A DNA stretch of 56,921 bases from Alloyangia mangrovi (GCF_002300555.2 NZ_NTHN02000032.1:1-56921), one strand, 5' to 3'. Positions 25,332 through 35,359 are shown, numbered from the stretch's first letter. Program-made: numbers and translations. The notes: generated from the sequence alone by a model not told the origin.

Positions 25332-27011
25332 TCAAGCCGCGGAGCTTCCGCGCGACGGCGTGGTCCCGTGCCGCGAGAAGGCGGCGTCCAGGTCGTCCTC
25401 GGCAGCGCCAAGGTCGAAATCGAACCCGCCGCCCGAGAGCGATTTCTTCTGCCGAGGTTTTGCCTTCGCTCGACCGGGCGTCTTCTTGCGCGCGCGTTGG
25501 GCCGGGACCGCAGGGGCCGAGGTATCCGCGCGGAAATAGCCGATCGAGGCGCGCAGGCTTTCCGCCTGGGCCGAAAGTTCTTCGGCGGTCGCGGACATCT
25601 CTTCCGAGGCGGACGTGTTCTCCTGGGTGACCTTGTCGAGCTGCTGGATCGCGAGGTTCACCTGCACAGCCCCGGAGGCCAGCTCCTGGCTCGCCGAGCT
25701 GATCTGGCTGACCAGCGCGGAGGTCCGTTCGATATCGGGAACAAGACCTTCTAGCATGTGCCCAGCCTCTTCCGCGGCGCGAACGGTGTTGCCCGAGAGC
25801 GAGGAAATCTCGCCGGCGGCGGTCTGGCTGCGCTCGGCCAGTTTGCGCACCTCGGAGGCGACCACCGCGAAGCCGCGTCCATGCTCCCCGGCGCGGGCCG
25901 CCTCGACGGCGGCGTTCAGCGCGAGCAGATCGGTCTGTCGCGCGATCTCCTGCACGACCAGTATCCGCTCGGCGATGGTCTTCATCGCCTCGACCGCCTC
26001 GGCTACTGCGGTGCCGCTTTCGCGCGCATCGCTCGCCGACTTGCGCGCCATCTCTTCGGTCTGGGCGGCATTGTCCGCGGTCTGGCGAATGTTCGCCGTC
26101 ATCTGCTCGACACTGCTCGAGGCCTCCTCGGTGGAGGACGCCTGTTCGGTCGCGCCCTGACTCAGCTGCTCTGCCGTCGAGGCCATCTCGGTCGAGCCGG
26201 CCGCGACCTGGGCCGCGCCGCTGCTCACTTCGCCAACCACGCGGCGCAGGTTCGCCGTCATGTCATTCATCGACCCGAGGAGATCGGCTATCTCGTCGTT
26301 GCTGCGGATGTCTGCGGTTTCGGTCAGGTCTCCCTCGGCCACCTTGCGCGACAGCAGGATCGCCCGGCGCAGCCCGTGCGAGATCGTCAGGACGATCCAG
26401 AGACCCGCGGCAGCGCTTGCCAGGGCAATGCCGATCATGATCGCGATCGTCAGTATGCGCGAGGATTGATAATTGTCCGCGGCGGCCTCGGCGGCGGTTT
26501 GCATGCCGTCCTTGTTGAGCGCGAGAATGGTGCCCAGCTCCACTTCCATCTCGCTCCAGGCGGTCTTGCCTTCGGTGTTCACGAGCCGGAACGCTCGGAG
26601 ACTGTCGCCGGCATCGGCCAGCGTCATCGCTCGCTGGTTCACCTCGCGGATGCGGGTCTGGATTTCCGAATAGGAATTGAGAATGCGCGCCCCTTCTTCG
26701 GTGACGATGCTCTTGAGCCGGTTGAAAGTCTCGTCATGATACCTGCGGGCCTGTTCCATCGACGTGCCGATCTCGCGCTTTGTCGCTTCGGTTTCGGACA
26801 GGATGTATTCCCGCACGTCGCGCTGCACGCGCAGCTGCTCGACGGCAAGCTCCTCGGCCATCCGGATACGTTCCGACTGGAGGTTGACCACATCCTCCAT
26901 GCGGCCCTGCATGCCGCCCAACCGATCGAGCGACATCAGGTTGGCGCCGGTCGAGGCGGCCACGAGGAAGATCAGGATCACCGAAAGTTTCAGCTTCAGG
27001 GTCAGGCGCAT
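25332..27011 (-). CDS. Methyl-accepting chemotaxis protein
   Basis: A 559-aa transmembrane receptor from ATG 27011, which follows GAGGAG. A membrane helix lies at about 7-27 ([18 protein letters not shown] region), then a helical sensor of about 160 residues resembling the four-helix-bundle type, a second helix near 190-212, a HAMP domain and a long signalling coiled coil. The conserved hairpin tip reads [20 protein letters not shown], followed by [21 protein letters not shown]. The C-terminus is alanine- and lysine-rich and lacks the NWETF-type CheR/CheB tether. It is the only receptor in the operon and lies between two cheW genes. The ligand is unknown. Confidence 0.93.
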   Translation of the reverse strand: MRLTLKLKLSVILIFLVAASTGANLMSLDRLGGMQGRMEDVVNLQSERIRMAEELAVEQLRVQRDVREYILSETEATKREIGTSMEQARRYHDETFNRLKSIVTEEGARILNSYSEIQTRIREVNQRAMTLADAGDSLRAFRLVNTEGKTAWSEMEVELGTILALNKDGMQTAAEAAADNYQSSRILTIAIMIGIALASAAAGLWIVLTISHGLRRAILLSRKVAEGDLTETADIRSNDEIADLLGSMNDMTANLRRVVGEVSSGAAQVAAGSTEMASTAEQLSQGATEQASSTEEASSSVEQMTANIRQTADNAAQTEEMARKSASDARESGTAVAEAVEAMKTIAERILVVQEIARQTDLLALNAAVEAARAGEHGRGFAVVASEVRKLAERSQTAAGEISSLSGNTVRAAEEAGHMLEGLVPDIERTSALVSQISSASQELASGAVQVNLAIQQLDKVTQENTSASEEMSATAEELSAQAESLRASIGYFRADTSAPAVPAQRARKKTPGRAKAKPRQKKSLSGGGFDFDLGAAEDDLDAAFSRHGTTPSRGSSAA

Positions 27012-27021
27012 GTCGGGCTCC

Positions 27022-27531
27022 TCAGGCAGTGTTGGCTGACGCAGGGCCGGCACCGCCGAGATGGGCCGAGAAGATCGCGTCAAGATCGGGGATGATCAGG
27101 AATTCGTCGCCGCGCCGTCCGACGGCCGAGACCAGATGCGCAGGCCAGCGGCTGCCGACATCCGGCACCTCCTCGAGTGCGGCGGTCTCGATGCGCGTCA
27201 CCTCGTGCACCCGCTCGGCGATGACGCCGACGGTCGAGGCCACGCCGCCCAGCTCCAGATCGAGCACAAGCACCCGCGTGTCGGTGTCGGCCCCGGCGAC
27301 CGGCATGCGCAGCGGAATGCGCAGGTCGCAGAGCGGCACGACAGCGCCGCGTACGTTGATGAGCCCCGCCGCGAAGGGCGAGGCATTGGGTACCCGCGTG
27401 ACTGCCCCGGGCTCGAGCACCTCGCGCAGGTTCGCCGTCCTGATCGCGAGCAGTTCACCGCCAAGTCGGAAGGTGACCACATCGCGGCCGCTCGTCTCTG
27501 CACCCGGCCGAAGGGTGGACAGCTCGTTCAT
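27022..27531 (-). CDS. cheW: Chemotaxis coupling protein (first CheW)
   Basis: A 169-aa CheW adaptor with [40 protein letters not shown] and [19 protein letters not shown]. It overlaps the cheA stop as ATGA and is followed 10 bp later by the receptor gene. It differs clearly in sequence from the second CheW in the operon, so the two are not a recent duplication. Confidence 0.92.
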   Translation of the reverse strand: MNELSTLRPGAETSGRDVVTFRLGGELLAIRTANLREVLEPGAVTRVPNASPFAAGLINVRGAVVPLCDLRIPLRMPVAGADTDTRVLVLDLELGGVASTVGVIAERVHEVTRIETAALEEVPDVGSRWPAHLVSAVGRRGDEFLIIPDLDAIFSAHLGGAGPASANTA

Positions 27532-29429
27532 GCGACGTGCCTTTCATCAAGTGCCTGACCGAAGGCCACGAGTTGCGGGACGTCGAGGATGAGCGCCACG
27601 CTGCCATCCCCGAGTATGGTCGCCCCCGAGAACATCTTGAGCTCGGCGTGCAGGGGTGAGAGCTGCTTGATGACCGTCTGGCTCGAGCCGATGATGCGGT
27701 CGACCGTCAGCCCGACCCGCAGCTCGCCCGAGGTGACGACAACCACCTTCTGGTGCGGGCCGGCCACGCCCGGACTCGAGAACATCCTGCGCATGCGAAG
27801 GTAAGGCACGAGCCGGTCGCGGATATCGAGAAACCGGGTCGCATCCCCATCGCGCGCCTTGACCTCGGGAAGCTCGATGATGTGCTCGACCGCCGCGAGC
27901 GGAAGCGTATAGCGCTCGCCCGCGACCTCGACCAGAAGGCCGTCGATGATCGCCAAAGTCAGCGGCAGGCGCATCCGGACGGCGGTTCCATGTCCGGGCT
28001 CGCTGTCGATCTCGATGCTGCCCCGCAGCTTGTCGATGGTCTGGCGGACCACGTCCATGCCCACGCCGCGCCCCGAGAGCTCGGTCACCTCCGCCGCGGT
28101 CGAGAAGCCCGGCTCGAGGATCAGCCCCCGCGTCTCCAGCTCGGACAGTTCCGCGTCAGGGGGGATCAGCCCGCGTTCGACCGCCCGCGCCCGGATCCGT
28201 TCGAGGTTCAGCCCGCGGCCGTCGTCGGAGAGGGCGATCACCACCTCTGCCCCGGAATAGCGGGCCGAAAGACGGATGTGCCCCTGCTCTGGCTTGCCCA
28301 TCGAGGCCCGCGTTCCGCGGTCCTCGAGCCCGTGATCGGCCGCATTGCGGATCAGATGCATGAGCGGGTCGGCGAGCAGCTCGACGACGGTCTTGTCGAG
28401 CTCCGTGTCGAGCCCCTCGAAATCGAGCACGATCTGCTTGCCCAGAAGCCGCGTTAGATCATGCACCAGCCGTCGGAAGCGCCCGGTGATCGAGCCGATC
28501 GGCGTCATGCGGATGGACATGGTCGTCTCGCGCATGCCGGTAGACAGGCGCTGGATTTCCTCTGCCACCGCGACAAGCTGCGCGTCCCCCGAGCGCGCTG
28601 CAAGCTCGGCGAGCCGGGCCTCGGCGATGACCAGCTCGCCGACCCGGTCCATCATCTCGTCGAGCCGAACCGCCGAGACCCGCATCAATCCGCCATCACT
28701 CAGGGCCTGCACCGGCACCATCTCCGCCTCGTCCAGCGGCGCGGGCGGACCCGGCTGCGCGGGCCCTGCCAGCGTGAGATCCAGCCCGTCCTCGTGGAAC
28801 AGGAAAACGTCGCGAATCTGATCTTCGCCAACCGTCTCCGGCAGGCTCGCGCGCCAGCGCAGATAGCACGTCTCGGGCTCGAGCGCGTCGATTGGCGGCA
28901 GCCCGTCGAGAAGCGGACGGATGTCATCGGCCCCGAGCGCCCGCAGCTCGTCGAGGATCGCCTCGGGATGCCCGCCGAGTACAAGCGTGTCGGCACTCAG
29001 GCCGAATTCCAGCTGCCACCTCGAGCCGCCGTCACCCGCGCCCGCCGGACCCTCGCGGTCCCGCGCCGAGGCGACGTGATCGCGCAGCGCCAGCAACAAC
29101 CGCCTGCCCGGCTCTTCCGGCCCGCCAGCCAGCAGCGAGACCACGTGATCGCAAGCCTGCAGGCTGAGCCCGATCAGCGGCTCCGTCACCGCCATCGCAC
29201 CGTCCCGCACTGCTTCGAAGGTGGTCTCGAAGTCATGCAGGAATTGCGCCATCGCGCTCTGGCCGAACATCGCGCCGGTCCCCTTGAGAGTGTGCAGATC
29301 CCGGAACACGCTGTCGACCAGCTGCCTGTCCTCGGGGCGCGCGCGCAGATCGAGCAACCCGCCCTCTATGCTCTCGACAAGCTGCTGTGCCTCGGCGGTG
29401 AAGAGCGGGTCGATCTCCGGCGCGCTCAT
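27528..29429 (-). CDS. cheA: Chemotaxis histidine kinase
   Basis: A 633-aa CheA. The HPt domain at the N-terminus has the phospho-His in FRDLHTLKGTGAMFG. A spacer or P2-like region follows, then the dimerisation helices (DEMMDRVGELVIAEARLAEL) and the ATP-binding domain with HLIRNAADHGLE (N box), DDGRGLN (G1-type), GRGVGMDVV and GHGTAVRMRLPLTLA. It ends in a CheW-like regulatory domain. All kinase motifs look intact. It is coupled to cheY upstream and cheW downstream by ATGA overlaps. It should phosphorylate the CheY and CheB encoded beside it. Confidence 0.95.
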   Translation of the reverse strand: MSAPEIDPLFTAEAQQLVESIEGGLLDLRARPEDRQLVDSVFRDLHTLKGTGAMFGQSAMAQFLHDFETTFEAVRDGAMAVTEPLIGLSLQACDHVVSLLAGGPEEPGRRLLLALRDHVASARDREGPAGAGDGGSRWQLEFGLSADTLVLGGHPEAILDELRALGADDIRPLLDGLPPIDALEPETCYLRWRASLPETVGEDQIRDVFLFHEDGLDLTLAGPAQPGPPAPLDEAEMVPVQALSDGGLMRVSAVRLDEMMDRVGELVIAEARLAELAARSGDAQLVAVAEEIQRLSTGMRETTMSIRMTPIGSITGRFRRLVHDLTRLLGKQIVLDFEGLDTELDKTVVELLADPLMHLIRNAADHGLEDRGTRASMGKPEQGHIRLSARYSGAEVVIALSDDGRGLNLERIRARAVERGLIPPDAELSELETRGLILEPGFSTAAEVTELSGRGVGMDVVRQTIDKLRGSIEIDSEPGHGTAVRMRLPLTLAIIDGLLVEVAGERYTLPLAAVEHIIELPEVKARDGDATRFLDIRDRLVPYLRMRRMFSSPGVAGPHQKVVVVTSGELRVGLTVDRIIGSSQTVIKQLSPLHAELKMFSGATILGDGSVALILDVPQLVAFGQALDERHVA

Positions 29430-29794
29430 CCGCCCAGCACCTTCGTCACGACGCTCAGCAGCTTGCGATCGTCGAAGGGTTTGGCCATCCAGCCGATGGC
29501 CCCGGCTTCCCGCGCCTTGGCCTTGAGCGCGGCGTCCGTCTCGGTCGACACGAAGATCACCGGAACGCCGAGGCTTTCCGGCCGCTGCCGAAAGGCGCGG
29601 ATGAAGCCGAGACCATCCAGGTTCGGCATATTCTGATCGGTGATGACCGCATCCGGCCGGGTCGTTCCGACCACCTGGAGCGCGTTCGCCCCGTCCACCG
29701 CCTCGACAGGCTGGTAGCCGGCGCTCCTGAGGGTCGAACAGATGAGCCGCCGCACCGAGGGGGAATCATCCACGACGAGAATGCGCTTCGTCAT
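29426..29794 (-). CDS. cheY: CheY-type single-domain response regulator
   Basis: A 122-aa receiver protein from ATG 29794 behind GGGGAGGAGAG. It has the acidic pocket VVDDS, phospho-acceptor Asp in AVITDQNMPNLDG, Thr/Ser in FVSTETD and Lys in MAKPFD. It has no output domain. It lies between the STAS gene and cheA with 4-bp overlaps on both sides, so it is made in step with the kinase. The longer open frame to 30115 is a shadow of the STAS gene. Confidence 0.93.
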   Translation of the reverse strand: MTKRILVVDDSPSVRRLICSTLRSAGYQPVEAVDGANALQVVGTTRPDAVITDQNMPNLDGLGFIRAFRQRPESLGVPVIFVSTETDAALKAKAREAGAIGWMAKPFDDRKLLSVVTKVLGG

Positions 29795-30072
29795 CTCTCC
29801 TCCCCTTCCGGCGCGGGATCGGCAATACGGGTCTCGAAAAGCTGTTCGAGCCCGAGGCGTTTCCAGAGCTTCAACGCGTCCCCGTTTTCTGCGAATTCGA
29901 TTGCCGGGGTGCCGCCGCGCGCCGAGATCGCCAACGCCGCGCTCGCCAGGAGCTGGGCGCCCGCGGCATCGAGCGCCGCTCCGCGCCTGACGGTCAGCAC
30001 GTCCTGCCCGGAGGCGATCTGCGCCTTCAGATGGCCGGCGGCCTCCTGGATCGAGGAAATTGTCAGGGCCAT
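29791..30072 (-). CDS. STAS-domain protein, first gene of the che operon
   Basis: A 93-aa STAS-like protein from ATG 30072, which has a GGAG site about ten bases ahead. The sequence includes VRRGAALDAAGAQLLASAAL, similar to the SpoIIAA/STAS core around the phosphorylatable position. The usual Asp-Ser pair is replaced by LDAAG here, so regulation by Ser phosphorylation is doubtful. STAS genes often open che operons in alphaproteobacteria, where their role is poorly known. It overlaps cheY by 4 bp. Confidence 0.75.
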   Translation of the reverse strand: MALTISSIQEAAGHLKAQIASGQDVLTVRRGAALDAAGAQLLASAALAISARGGTPAIEFAENGDALKLWKRLGLEQLFETRIADPAPEGEER

Positions 30073-30227
30073 GGTCCACGCGCTCCGGCGATCTCTTTCG
30101 TTGCCGACACCACATGCGCGATTCGCGTTAAGACCAGATTTGGGATTTCGCGCCATCTTTAGCGGTACGGGGGCTCGCCATAACGCAGGCTTCACACCTC
30201 AGGACTACCTACGCCGACATAACGACA

Positions 30228-31980
30228 GTGGAGCAGTCATTGGCATCGGCGCATTTCCCCCTCCGAACCGGCCCGCTCCCGACCCGGGGCTCGCCACCGC
30301 CGGCGGCAGTGACAGAGCAACCGGGGCAGCCCGCCCAGAAGGTGCAGGCGCTTCTGCTACCGGTGGAGCAGGTCTTTACCGAAGCGGCGGACTCGCTGAT
30401 CGCGGGGCGGGACGCGCTGTCATTCCTCATGGCGACCCTGCAGGACTATCGCCGCGGACTGGACGACATCCGCGGCGGCCGGATCGAAGCCGCGATCGAT
30501 TGGATGGTCGCCCGGACCTTGTCCGCCAGTCGCCGCAACGCCGCCGAGGCGCAGGCCGTCACCGCCATCAGCGCGGCCCTGACAAGGGCCCGGCCGCGCC
30601 TCGACGCGCTGGCCAGGATTGTCTGGATGATCGAATGCTATGCCAGCACGGCGCGGATCGTGGAAACGGACAGCACGCTTCAGGCGGGCAAGGGCTTCTC
30701 CGACGAGATACGGCTTCTCGCGACGCGCAGCCGGGAAAGCTACAACGGGCTCCTCGCCAAGCACGAGGAACTGAAGCACCGGACGCTCGGGCTCGACCAA
30801 TCCCAGCGGGCCTTCGGCGAAGAAGATCTGGAAAGCCTCCTCGCCATGGGCGCGGGTCTTGCGGGCAAGGTCAAGTCCTCCGGCGCCGACATCCGCACGC
30901 TCTGCGCGAACATGGACGCCAGGCAGGCAAACGTCGGCAAGGTCTGGGATCGCATCTCGCAGGCGATCAGTGATCTCCAGATCGGCGACCGGTTTCGGCA
31001 GCGGCTCGAACATGTGGTTGCCTTCCTCTCCGAGGATCTGGAACGGCACCCTGACGAGCACACCACGTCCTTTCTGCTGCAGCTCGCGGCGGCTCAGCTC
31101 AGCGCCACCGGACTCACGCTCGAGGACAGTCTCGAAAGCCTGTCCCGCGAGCTGGAGACGCTCTCCACCGTCACCAGCAACATGCTCGACCTCGCCCGGT
31201 CCATGTCCCAGGGAGAGGATCTGGCACTCGCCTCGGACATGCAGGCCCTGCGCGAGGATTTTTCCCGTGGGCTCGCGCTTCTCGAAAAGAGTGCTGCGAT
31301 GCGATCCCATCTCGACGCCCGCATCGGAGACCTGATGGCCACGGTACGCGCGATGGAAACCGGAATTGCCGAGCTCGACGAGATCCGCACCCAGATGCGC
31401 CTTGCCAGCGTCAACGTGCTCCTGCGCAGCGTGCACTCGGGCGATGCCGGCGCGGCGATGCAGGTGGTCGCGAAGCAATTCGGCGAGCTCACATCCGAAT
31501 GCGCGCGCCTCCAGTCGGAGATCGTCGGCGAACTGCGCGACATCGAGACAGAGGCCGAGGCGCTGATGTCCGAAGAAAGCGAGCGGTCCGCGCCGATGGA
31601 CGCGATCGCCTCGGAACTCTCCGAGCTGGAGACGATCATACAACTGTCGCAGGCGCTGCTGGCCTCGCTGCGGGAGCTGCTGGACGAGGCACCGCGCGCG
31701 CGCCGCCTTCGCTCAATGCGCGGGGGAGATGACCGCGCAACGCCACTCGGCGCAGCTCCTTCGAGAGCTGGCCTCGAGTCTGACGGTTGCCGAACCCGAA
31801 GACGGATTTCGCGCCGATACGCTCGACCTCGCCGCAGAGCTGCGAAGGCGCTACACGATGGCCGAGGAACGCGAAATCCACGACAGGCTCCTCGGCGCGC
31901 AGGCAGGAATAGTGGCACAGGCCGCGCAGGAAGCCGGGGCCGGGACTGCTGCCGACGATCAGGATTTCGAATGGTTCTGA
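30228..31980 (+). CDS. Coiled-coil protein divergent from the che operon, frameshifted near its 3' end
   Basis: A long helical protein with no recognised family name, divergent from the chemotaxis operon across 155 bp. Residues about 45-495 contain heptad-rich segments (ISDLQIGDRFRQRLEHVVAF; LSRELETLSTVTSNMLDLAR; MRLASVNVLLRSV) and look like cytoplasmic chemoreceptor-type or scaffold helices; no membrane helix is seen. At 31722-31726 a run of five G breaks the frame. After it the original frame becomes arginine-rich noise, whereas the frame starting near 31729 continues sensibly (LLRELASSLTVAEPEDGFRA) and ends in DDQDFEWF at 31980. With one G fewer the product would be 583 aa. The start is uncertain: GTG 30228 has a poor ribosome site. 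A role with the Che proteins is inferred from position and coiled-coil character. Confidence 0.6.
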
Positions 31981-31981
31981 C

Positions 31982-32275
31982 CGGGCAAGGGTTCCCCGCG
32001 GCGCGCCGTCCTCAACGTCCACTTTCCCGGGCAGCCGCCCGCCAAGCGCTTCTCGTGGCTCATGGTCGAGGCGAACGGCGCGGTCGATCCCTGCCTCGCC
32101 GGCCCCGGCACCGAGGTCGATCTCTTCGTCACCATGGGTCTGCGGACCATGGCCGAGGTTTGGATGGGCCTCACGACCTTCAGGGCCGCCAGCAGGCTCG
32201 AGATGAGGCCGTCGCGAGCTGGACTAGACGATGCAGACTTGGCTCGGCCTGAGCGGCACGCCGCTCCGCTCGTGA
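31982..32275 (+). pseudogene. C-terminal remnant of an HxlR-type regulator (SCP2-like domain)
   Basis: One frame reads RRAVLNVHFPGQPPAKRFSW and then FVTMGLRTMAEVWMGLTTFRAA. After a frame change the DNA reads GRRELD, a TAG codon, then TMQTWLGLSGTPLRS and a stop. This matches the sterol-carrier-like tail found on HxlR-family regulators of Rhodobacteraceae. The winged-helix half is missing, and at least one frameshift and one nonsense codon are present, so it is a dead fragment. Confidence 0.65.
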
Positions 32276-32352
32276 CGCGGTCACCCGAGAGTCAGGAGAA
32301 CGAGGTCATCTGTCCCCAGCGTGAAGCTCGACGTCTCGCACCTTCGCCACCA

Positions 32353-33135
32353 TCACCCGCGCGGGGTCCAGAGCATCTCGGTGATCGGATAGCGCGCCGC
32401 AACGGCGTTCAGCCCCTGCCAGACATGGGCCAGGGCCTCGGCGTTGACAGGTGCGTCTGGCAGAAGGTAGCTCTCCCCCGCCTCGAAAGGCGCCCCGAGC
32501 GGCTCGGAGACCAGCGGCTTGCCCGCCAGATGCGCCATCAGCACCCGCGGCACCTCGGTGTAGGCGCCGGGAAGCGAGTGTAGGTTGAGCATCGCCGCCG
32601 CCGAGGCAATGGCCCGCTCGATCTCGTCGATGCCCGCCTTCATCGGTAGAGCGCGCACGTCCCGGATCTGCGCGAGCTTGGCCTGCCGCTCGGCGTTGAG
32701 GCTGCCGACGAAGACCACCCCCTCACCCGGGCTCTGCGCCCGCGGCCCGAGACCGAAGACATAGGGACCGAAGAGGAAGCGTCGGGGCAGTAGCCGGGGC
32801 AGAAGGCCATAGAACGCGCGGTTCTGCGGATTCCACTCGACGAAGAGATCGGCCTGCAGCGCCAGCCGTGCGATGCGCCTGCGGGTCAGCTTGGTTTCGA
32901 TGGCGCGGCCGTCTGCGCCGAGGATCTGCTCGGTCTGCACCACCACCAGCCGCCGTCCCCGGGTGCGCGGTATGCGGCGCGCGCGATGCGCCCCCAGCCA
33001 GATGTCGGTCGGGCCGAAGCTCTCGGTGAGCGTGGCGAGGCTGCCGCTCAGGGTGCGCGCCACGAGCGCCAACGTGCGGTGCGTGGTCAGAAACCGCAGC
33101 TCGCCGACCTCCAGCGTCTCGATCGCCTTCGCCAT
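32353..33135 (-). CDS. Glycosyltransferase-like protein of unknown role
   Basis: A 260-aa protein from ATG 33135 (GGGGA ahead). It does not match a named family with certainty. The second half (GVVFVGSLNAERQAKL, then MLNLHSLPGAYTEVPRVLMA and HLAGKPLVSEP) resembles the nucleotide-sugar-binding lobe of GT-B glycosyltransferases of the CgeB/GT1 sort. The N-terminal half is short for a complete GT-B enzyme. It lies 71 bp after the sulfatase gene on the same strand, so it may belong to that operon. No signal peptide or membrane helix is seen. Confidence 0.6.
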   Translation of the reverse strand: MAKAIETLEVGELRFLTTHRTLALVARTLSGSLATLTESFGPTDIWLGAHRARRIPRTRGRRLVVVQTEQILGADGRAIETKLTRRRIARLALQADLFVEWNPQNRAFYGLLPRLLPRRFLFGPYVFGLGPRAQSPGEGVVFVGSLNAERQAKLAQIRDVRALPMKAGIDEIERAIASAAAMLNLHSLPGAYTEVPRVLMAHLAGKPLVSEPLGAPFEAGESYLLPDAPVNAEALAHVWQGLNAVAARYPITEMLWTPRG

Positions 33136-33206
33136 GGCCGGTCCCCTTTTTGCCCCGCAGGTCGGGCTAGCGCATTCGCAGACCCCGGACAAGCGCGCTG
33201 GCGCCC

Positions 33207-34853
33207 CTACCCGCGGCCCACGGGGCTCAGGCTGTCAAACGCCTTGCCTGTCGCCTCCTGATACTCCTGCTCATCCCAGAAGCCTATCAGGATGCCGGTC
33301 TCCGCCGCCATCTTCTGCCGCGCCAGAACGGTCGGCGTGGCGGTGATGCGGGTATGGTGCCGCCGCGACCAGTCAAGCAGTGCCGCCTCCATCCGCGCCC
33401 GCACCTGCACATGCTCGGGCGCCTCCGAGGCGCCAAGGTCCTCCAGCTCGGCGGGATCGGTTTCCAGATCGAAGAGCACGGGCCGGAACCCCTCGCAGCG
33501 GATGAATTTCCAGCGCCCGTCGAAGAGCATGACCGTATGCGCCTCTTCCTGCGGTTGGCCGAGCGTGCGGGCCATGTCGGACCAGTGGTAGTCGTGTTCG
33601 CTGATCGCGTAGCGGCGCGAGACCCCGCCGGTGCCATGCAGGACCGGCGTCAGGTCGCGGCCCTCGATCACATGCGGCTTGGGCGGGCAGCCGAGGGCCG
33701 CCATGAAGGTCGGCGCGAGGTCGATCATCTCGACCAGCGCGTCCGAGACGAGACCGCGCGTGCCGTTGGCCTCGGGGCGCGGGTCGGCGATGATCAGAGG
33801 CACCTTCACCGCCATCTCGTGGTAGAAGTCCTTGTCGCCCATCCAGTGGTCGCCCATGTAGTCGCCATGGTCCGAGGTGAAGGCGACAATGGTATTCTCG
33901 CTCAGCCCCTCGCGGTCCATCCAGGCAAACAGCCGCCCGAGGTTGTCGTCGAGCTGCTTGATCAGCCCCATGTAGGCCGGGATCACGTGCTCGCGGACAT
34001 GATCGCGCGAGAAGCTGCGGCAGACCCTTGCGCCATGGTAGGCGCGCAGCAGCGGGTGATCGGTCTCGCGCTCCGCCTCGGAGCGGACCGGCGGCACGAT
34101 GTGGCTCTCGTCGTACATGTCGTGGTAGGGCGCGGGCACGATATAGGGCCAGTGCGGCTTGATGTAGGAGAGGTGGCACACCCAGGGGCGCCCGTCGGCC
34201 CGCGCCTCGCGCATGAAGTCCATCGCGCGGTCGGTCATATAGGCGGTCTCCGAGTGCTCCTCGGGGACATTGGCGGCAAGCCGCGAGTTCTTCAGCAGCC
34301 AGGCCGAGAGCAGCTCGCCATCGTCGTCGAGCCCCGAGTTGGCGAAATCCTCCCAGGGGTTTTCGGAGCTGTAGCCCTGCGCCACGAGATAATCGTCATA
34401 GGCCGACCAGTTCTGCCGGGGGCTGTCCGGGTGCAGCCCGTCGTCGCGCTCGAAGGGCTCGAAGCCACATTCCGAGACCCGCACCCCGATCTCGCTGGTC
34501 GGATCGATGCCGAGCCAGGCCATGCCCTCGGCATCGGCGGTCATATGCGTCTTGCCCACGAGCACCGCGCGGGCGCCGACCTCGCGCAGGTGATCGCCCA
34601 GCGTCGGCTCGCCGACCCGCAGCGGCATGCCGTTCCAGGTCGAGCCATGGCTGCGTACGTAGCGCCCGGTATAGGCCGACATGCGCGACGGGCCGCAGAC
34701 CGGCGACTGCACGTAGGCGTTGGAGAAGCGCACGCCACGCGCCGCGAGGGCATCGATGTGCGGGGTGTGCAGATGCGGGTGGCCGGTGCAGCTGAGGTAG
34801 TCGAAGCGAAGCTGGTCCGCCATGATCCACAAAACGTTGGGGGGCTTGGTCAC
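33207..34853 (-). CDS. Type I sulfatase / alkaline-phosphatase-superfamily hydrolase
   Basis: A 548-aa sulfatase. The start is GTG 34853, which overlaps the MarR stop as GTGA and follows AGGAGGAAAG. The formylglycine site is CGPSR, with Cys53 to be oxidised to formylglycine by an FGE-type enzyme not seen in the window. Metal ligands are in NVLWIMADQLRFDYL and in the later TSDHGDYMGDH. No signal peptide is present, so action is likely cytoplasmic, as for choline-sulfatase and phosphonate-monoester-hydrolase types. It shares a regulator gene (MarR) with the divergent TAXI-TRAP uptake genes, suggesting import followed by hydrolysis of a sulfate ester or similar compound. The substrate is unknown. 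Confidence 0.9.
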   Translation of the reverse strand: MTKPPNVLWIMADQLRFDYLSCTGHPHLHTPHIDALAARGVRFSNAYVQSPVCGPSRMSAYTGRYVRSHGSTWNGMPLRVGEPTLGDHLREVGARAVLVGKTHMTADAEGMAWLGIDPTSEIGVRVSECGFEPFERDDGLHPDSPRQNWSAYDDYLVAQGYSSENPWEDFANSGLDDDGELLSAWLLKNSRLAANVPEEHSETAYMTDRAMDFMREARADGRPWVCHLSYIKPHWPYIVPAPYHDMYDESHIVPPVRSEAERETDHPLLRAYHGARVCRSFSRDHVREHVIPAYMGLIKQLDDNLGRLFAWMDREGLSENTIVAFTSDHGDYMGDHWMGDKDFYHEMAVKVPLIIADPRPEANGTRGLVSDALVEMIDLAPTFMAALGCPPKPHVIEGRDLTPVLHGTGGVSRRYAISEHDYHWSDMARTLGQPQEEAHTVMLFDGRWKFIRCEGFRPVLFDLETDPAELEDLGASEAPEHVQVRARMEAALLDWSRRHHTRITATPTVLARQKMAAETGILIGFWDEQEYQEATGKAFDSLSPVGRG

Positions 34854-35359
34854 TTTGCGCTTTCCTCCTTCAGCACCTCGTCCACGGGTCTTCGCAGGAA
34901 GCTCTCGAGCCGGTCGAGATAGCCCACGAAAACGCCGATCTCCTCCTCGGAAAATACCTCGCGCAGGGCGGCGCGGCGGCGCGCCATCACCGGCGCGGCG
35001 CGGTGATAGGCGGCGCGGCCTGCGGGGGCGATCTCGACGATGGTCTGCCGCCCGTCGTCCTCGTCCCGGCGCATGGTCACATAGCCCTTGCGACGCATCT
35101 CGGGCAGCGCCCGGCTGAGCAGCGAATGATCCGCCCGCTGCGTCGCCGCGAGGTCGCGGATGGTCATCGGCCCGACCTCGTGCAGGTCCCACAGGGTGCG
35201 CCACTCGACGATCGACAGCTCCCCGCCCCGCTGGAGGAACTGCTGCCCCTGCGAGCGCGACGCGGCATAGATCGCCGGCAGGCGGGAAAAGAGGTTGTGG
35301 TCCTCCCGCGCCTGCCGCGCCGCGATGCGCGCGCTATCGCGTTTGGTCGCATTGGTCAT
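34850..35359 (-). CDS. MarR-family transcriptional regulator
   Basis: A 169-aa MarR regulator with winged helix TIRDLAATQRADHSLLSRAL and the wing RDEDDGRQTIVEI, flanked by dimerisation helices. The ATG at 35359 follows a GGGAGG site. It is the first gene of an operon with the sulfatase (GTGA overlap). It faces the TAXI-TRAP operon across an AT-rich 141-bp region that contains a palindrome at 35399-35418. It probably represses both units until a substrate binds. Confidence 0.9.
   Translation of the reverse strand: MTNATKRDSARIAARQAREDHNLFSRLPAIYAASRSQGQQFLQRGGELSIVEWRTLWDLHEVGPMTIRDLAATQRADHSLLSRALPEMRRKGYVTMRRDEDDGRQTIVEIAPAGRAAYHRAAPVMARRRAALREVFSEEEIGVFVGYLDRLESFLRRPVDEVLKEESAK

Noticed and set aside
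34853-35204. N-terminal extension of the sulfatase over the MarR gene
   Set aside because: Arg-rich shadow of the MarR frame; GTG 34853 has a strong ribosome site and gives a normal sulfatase start.
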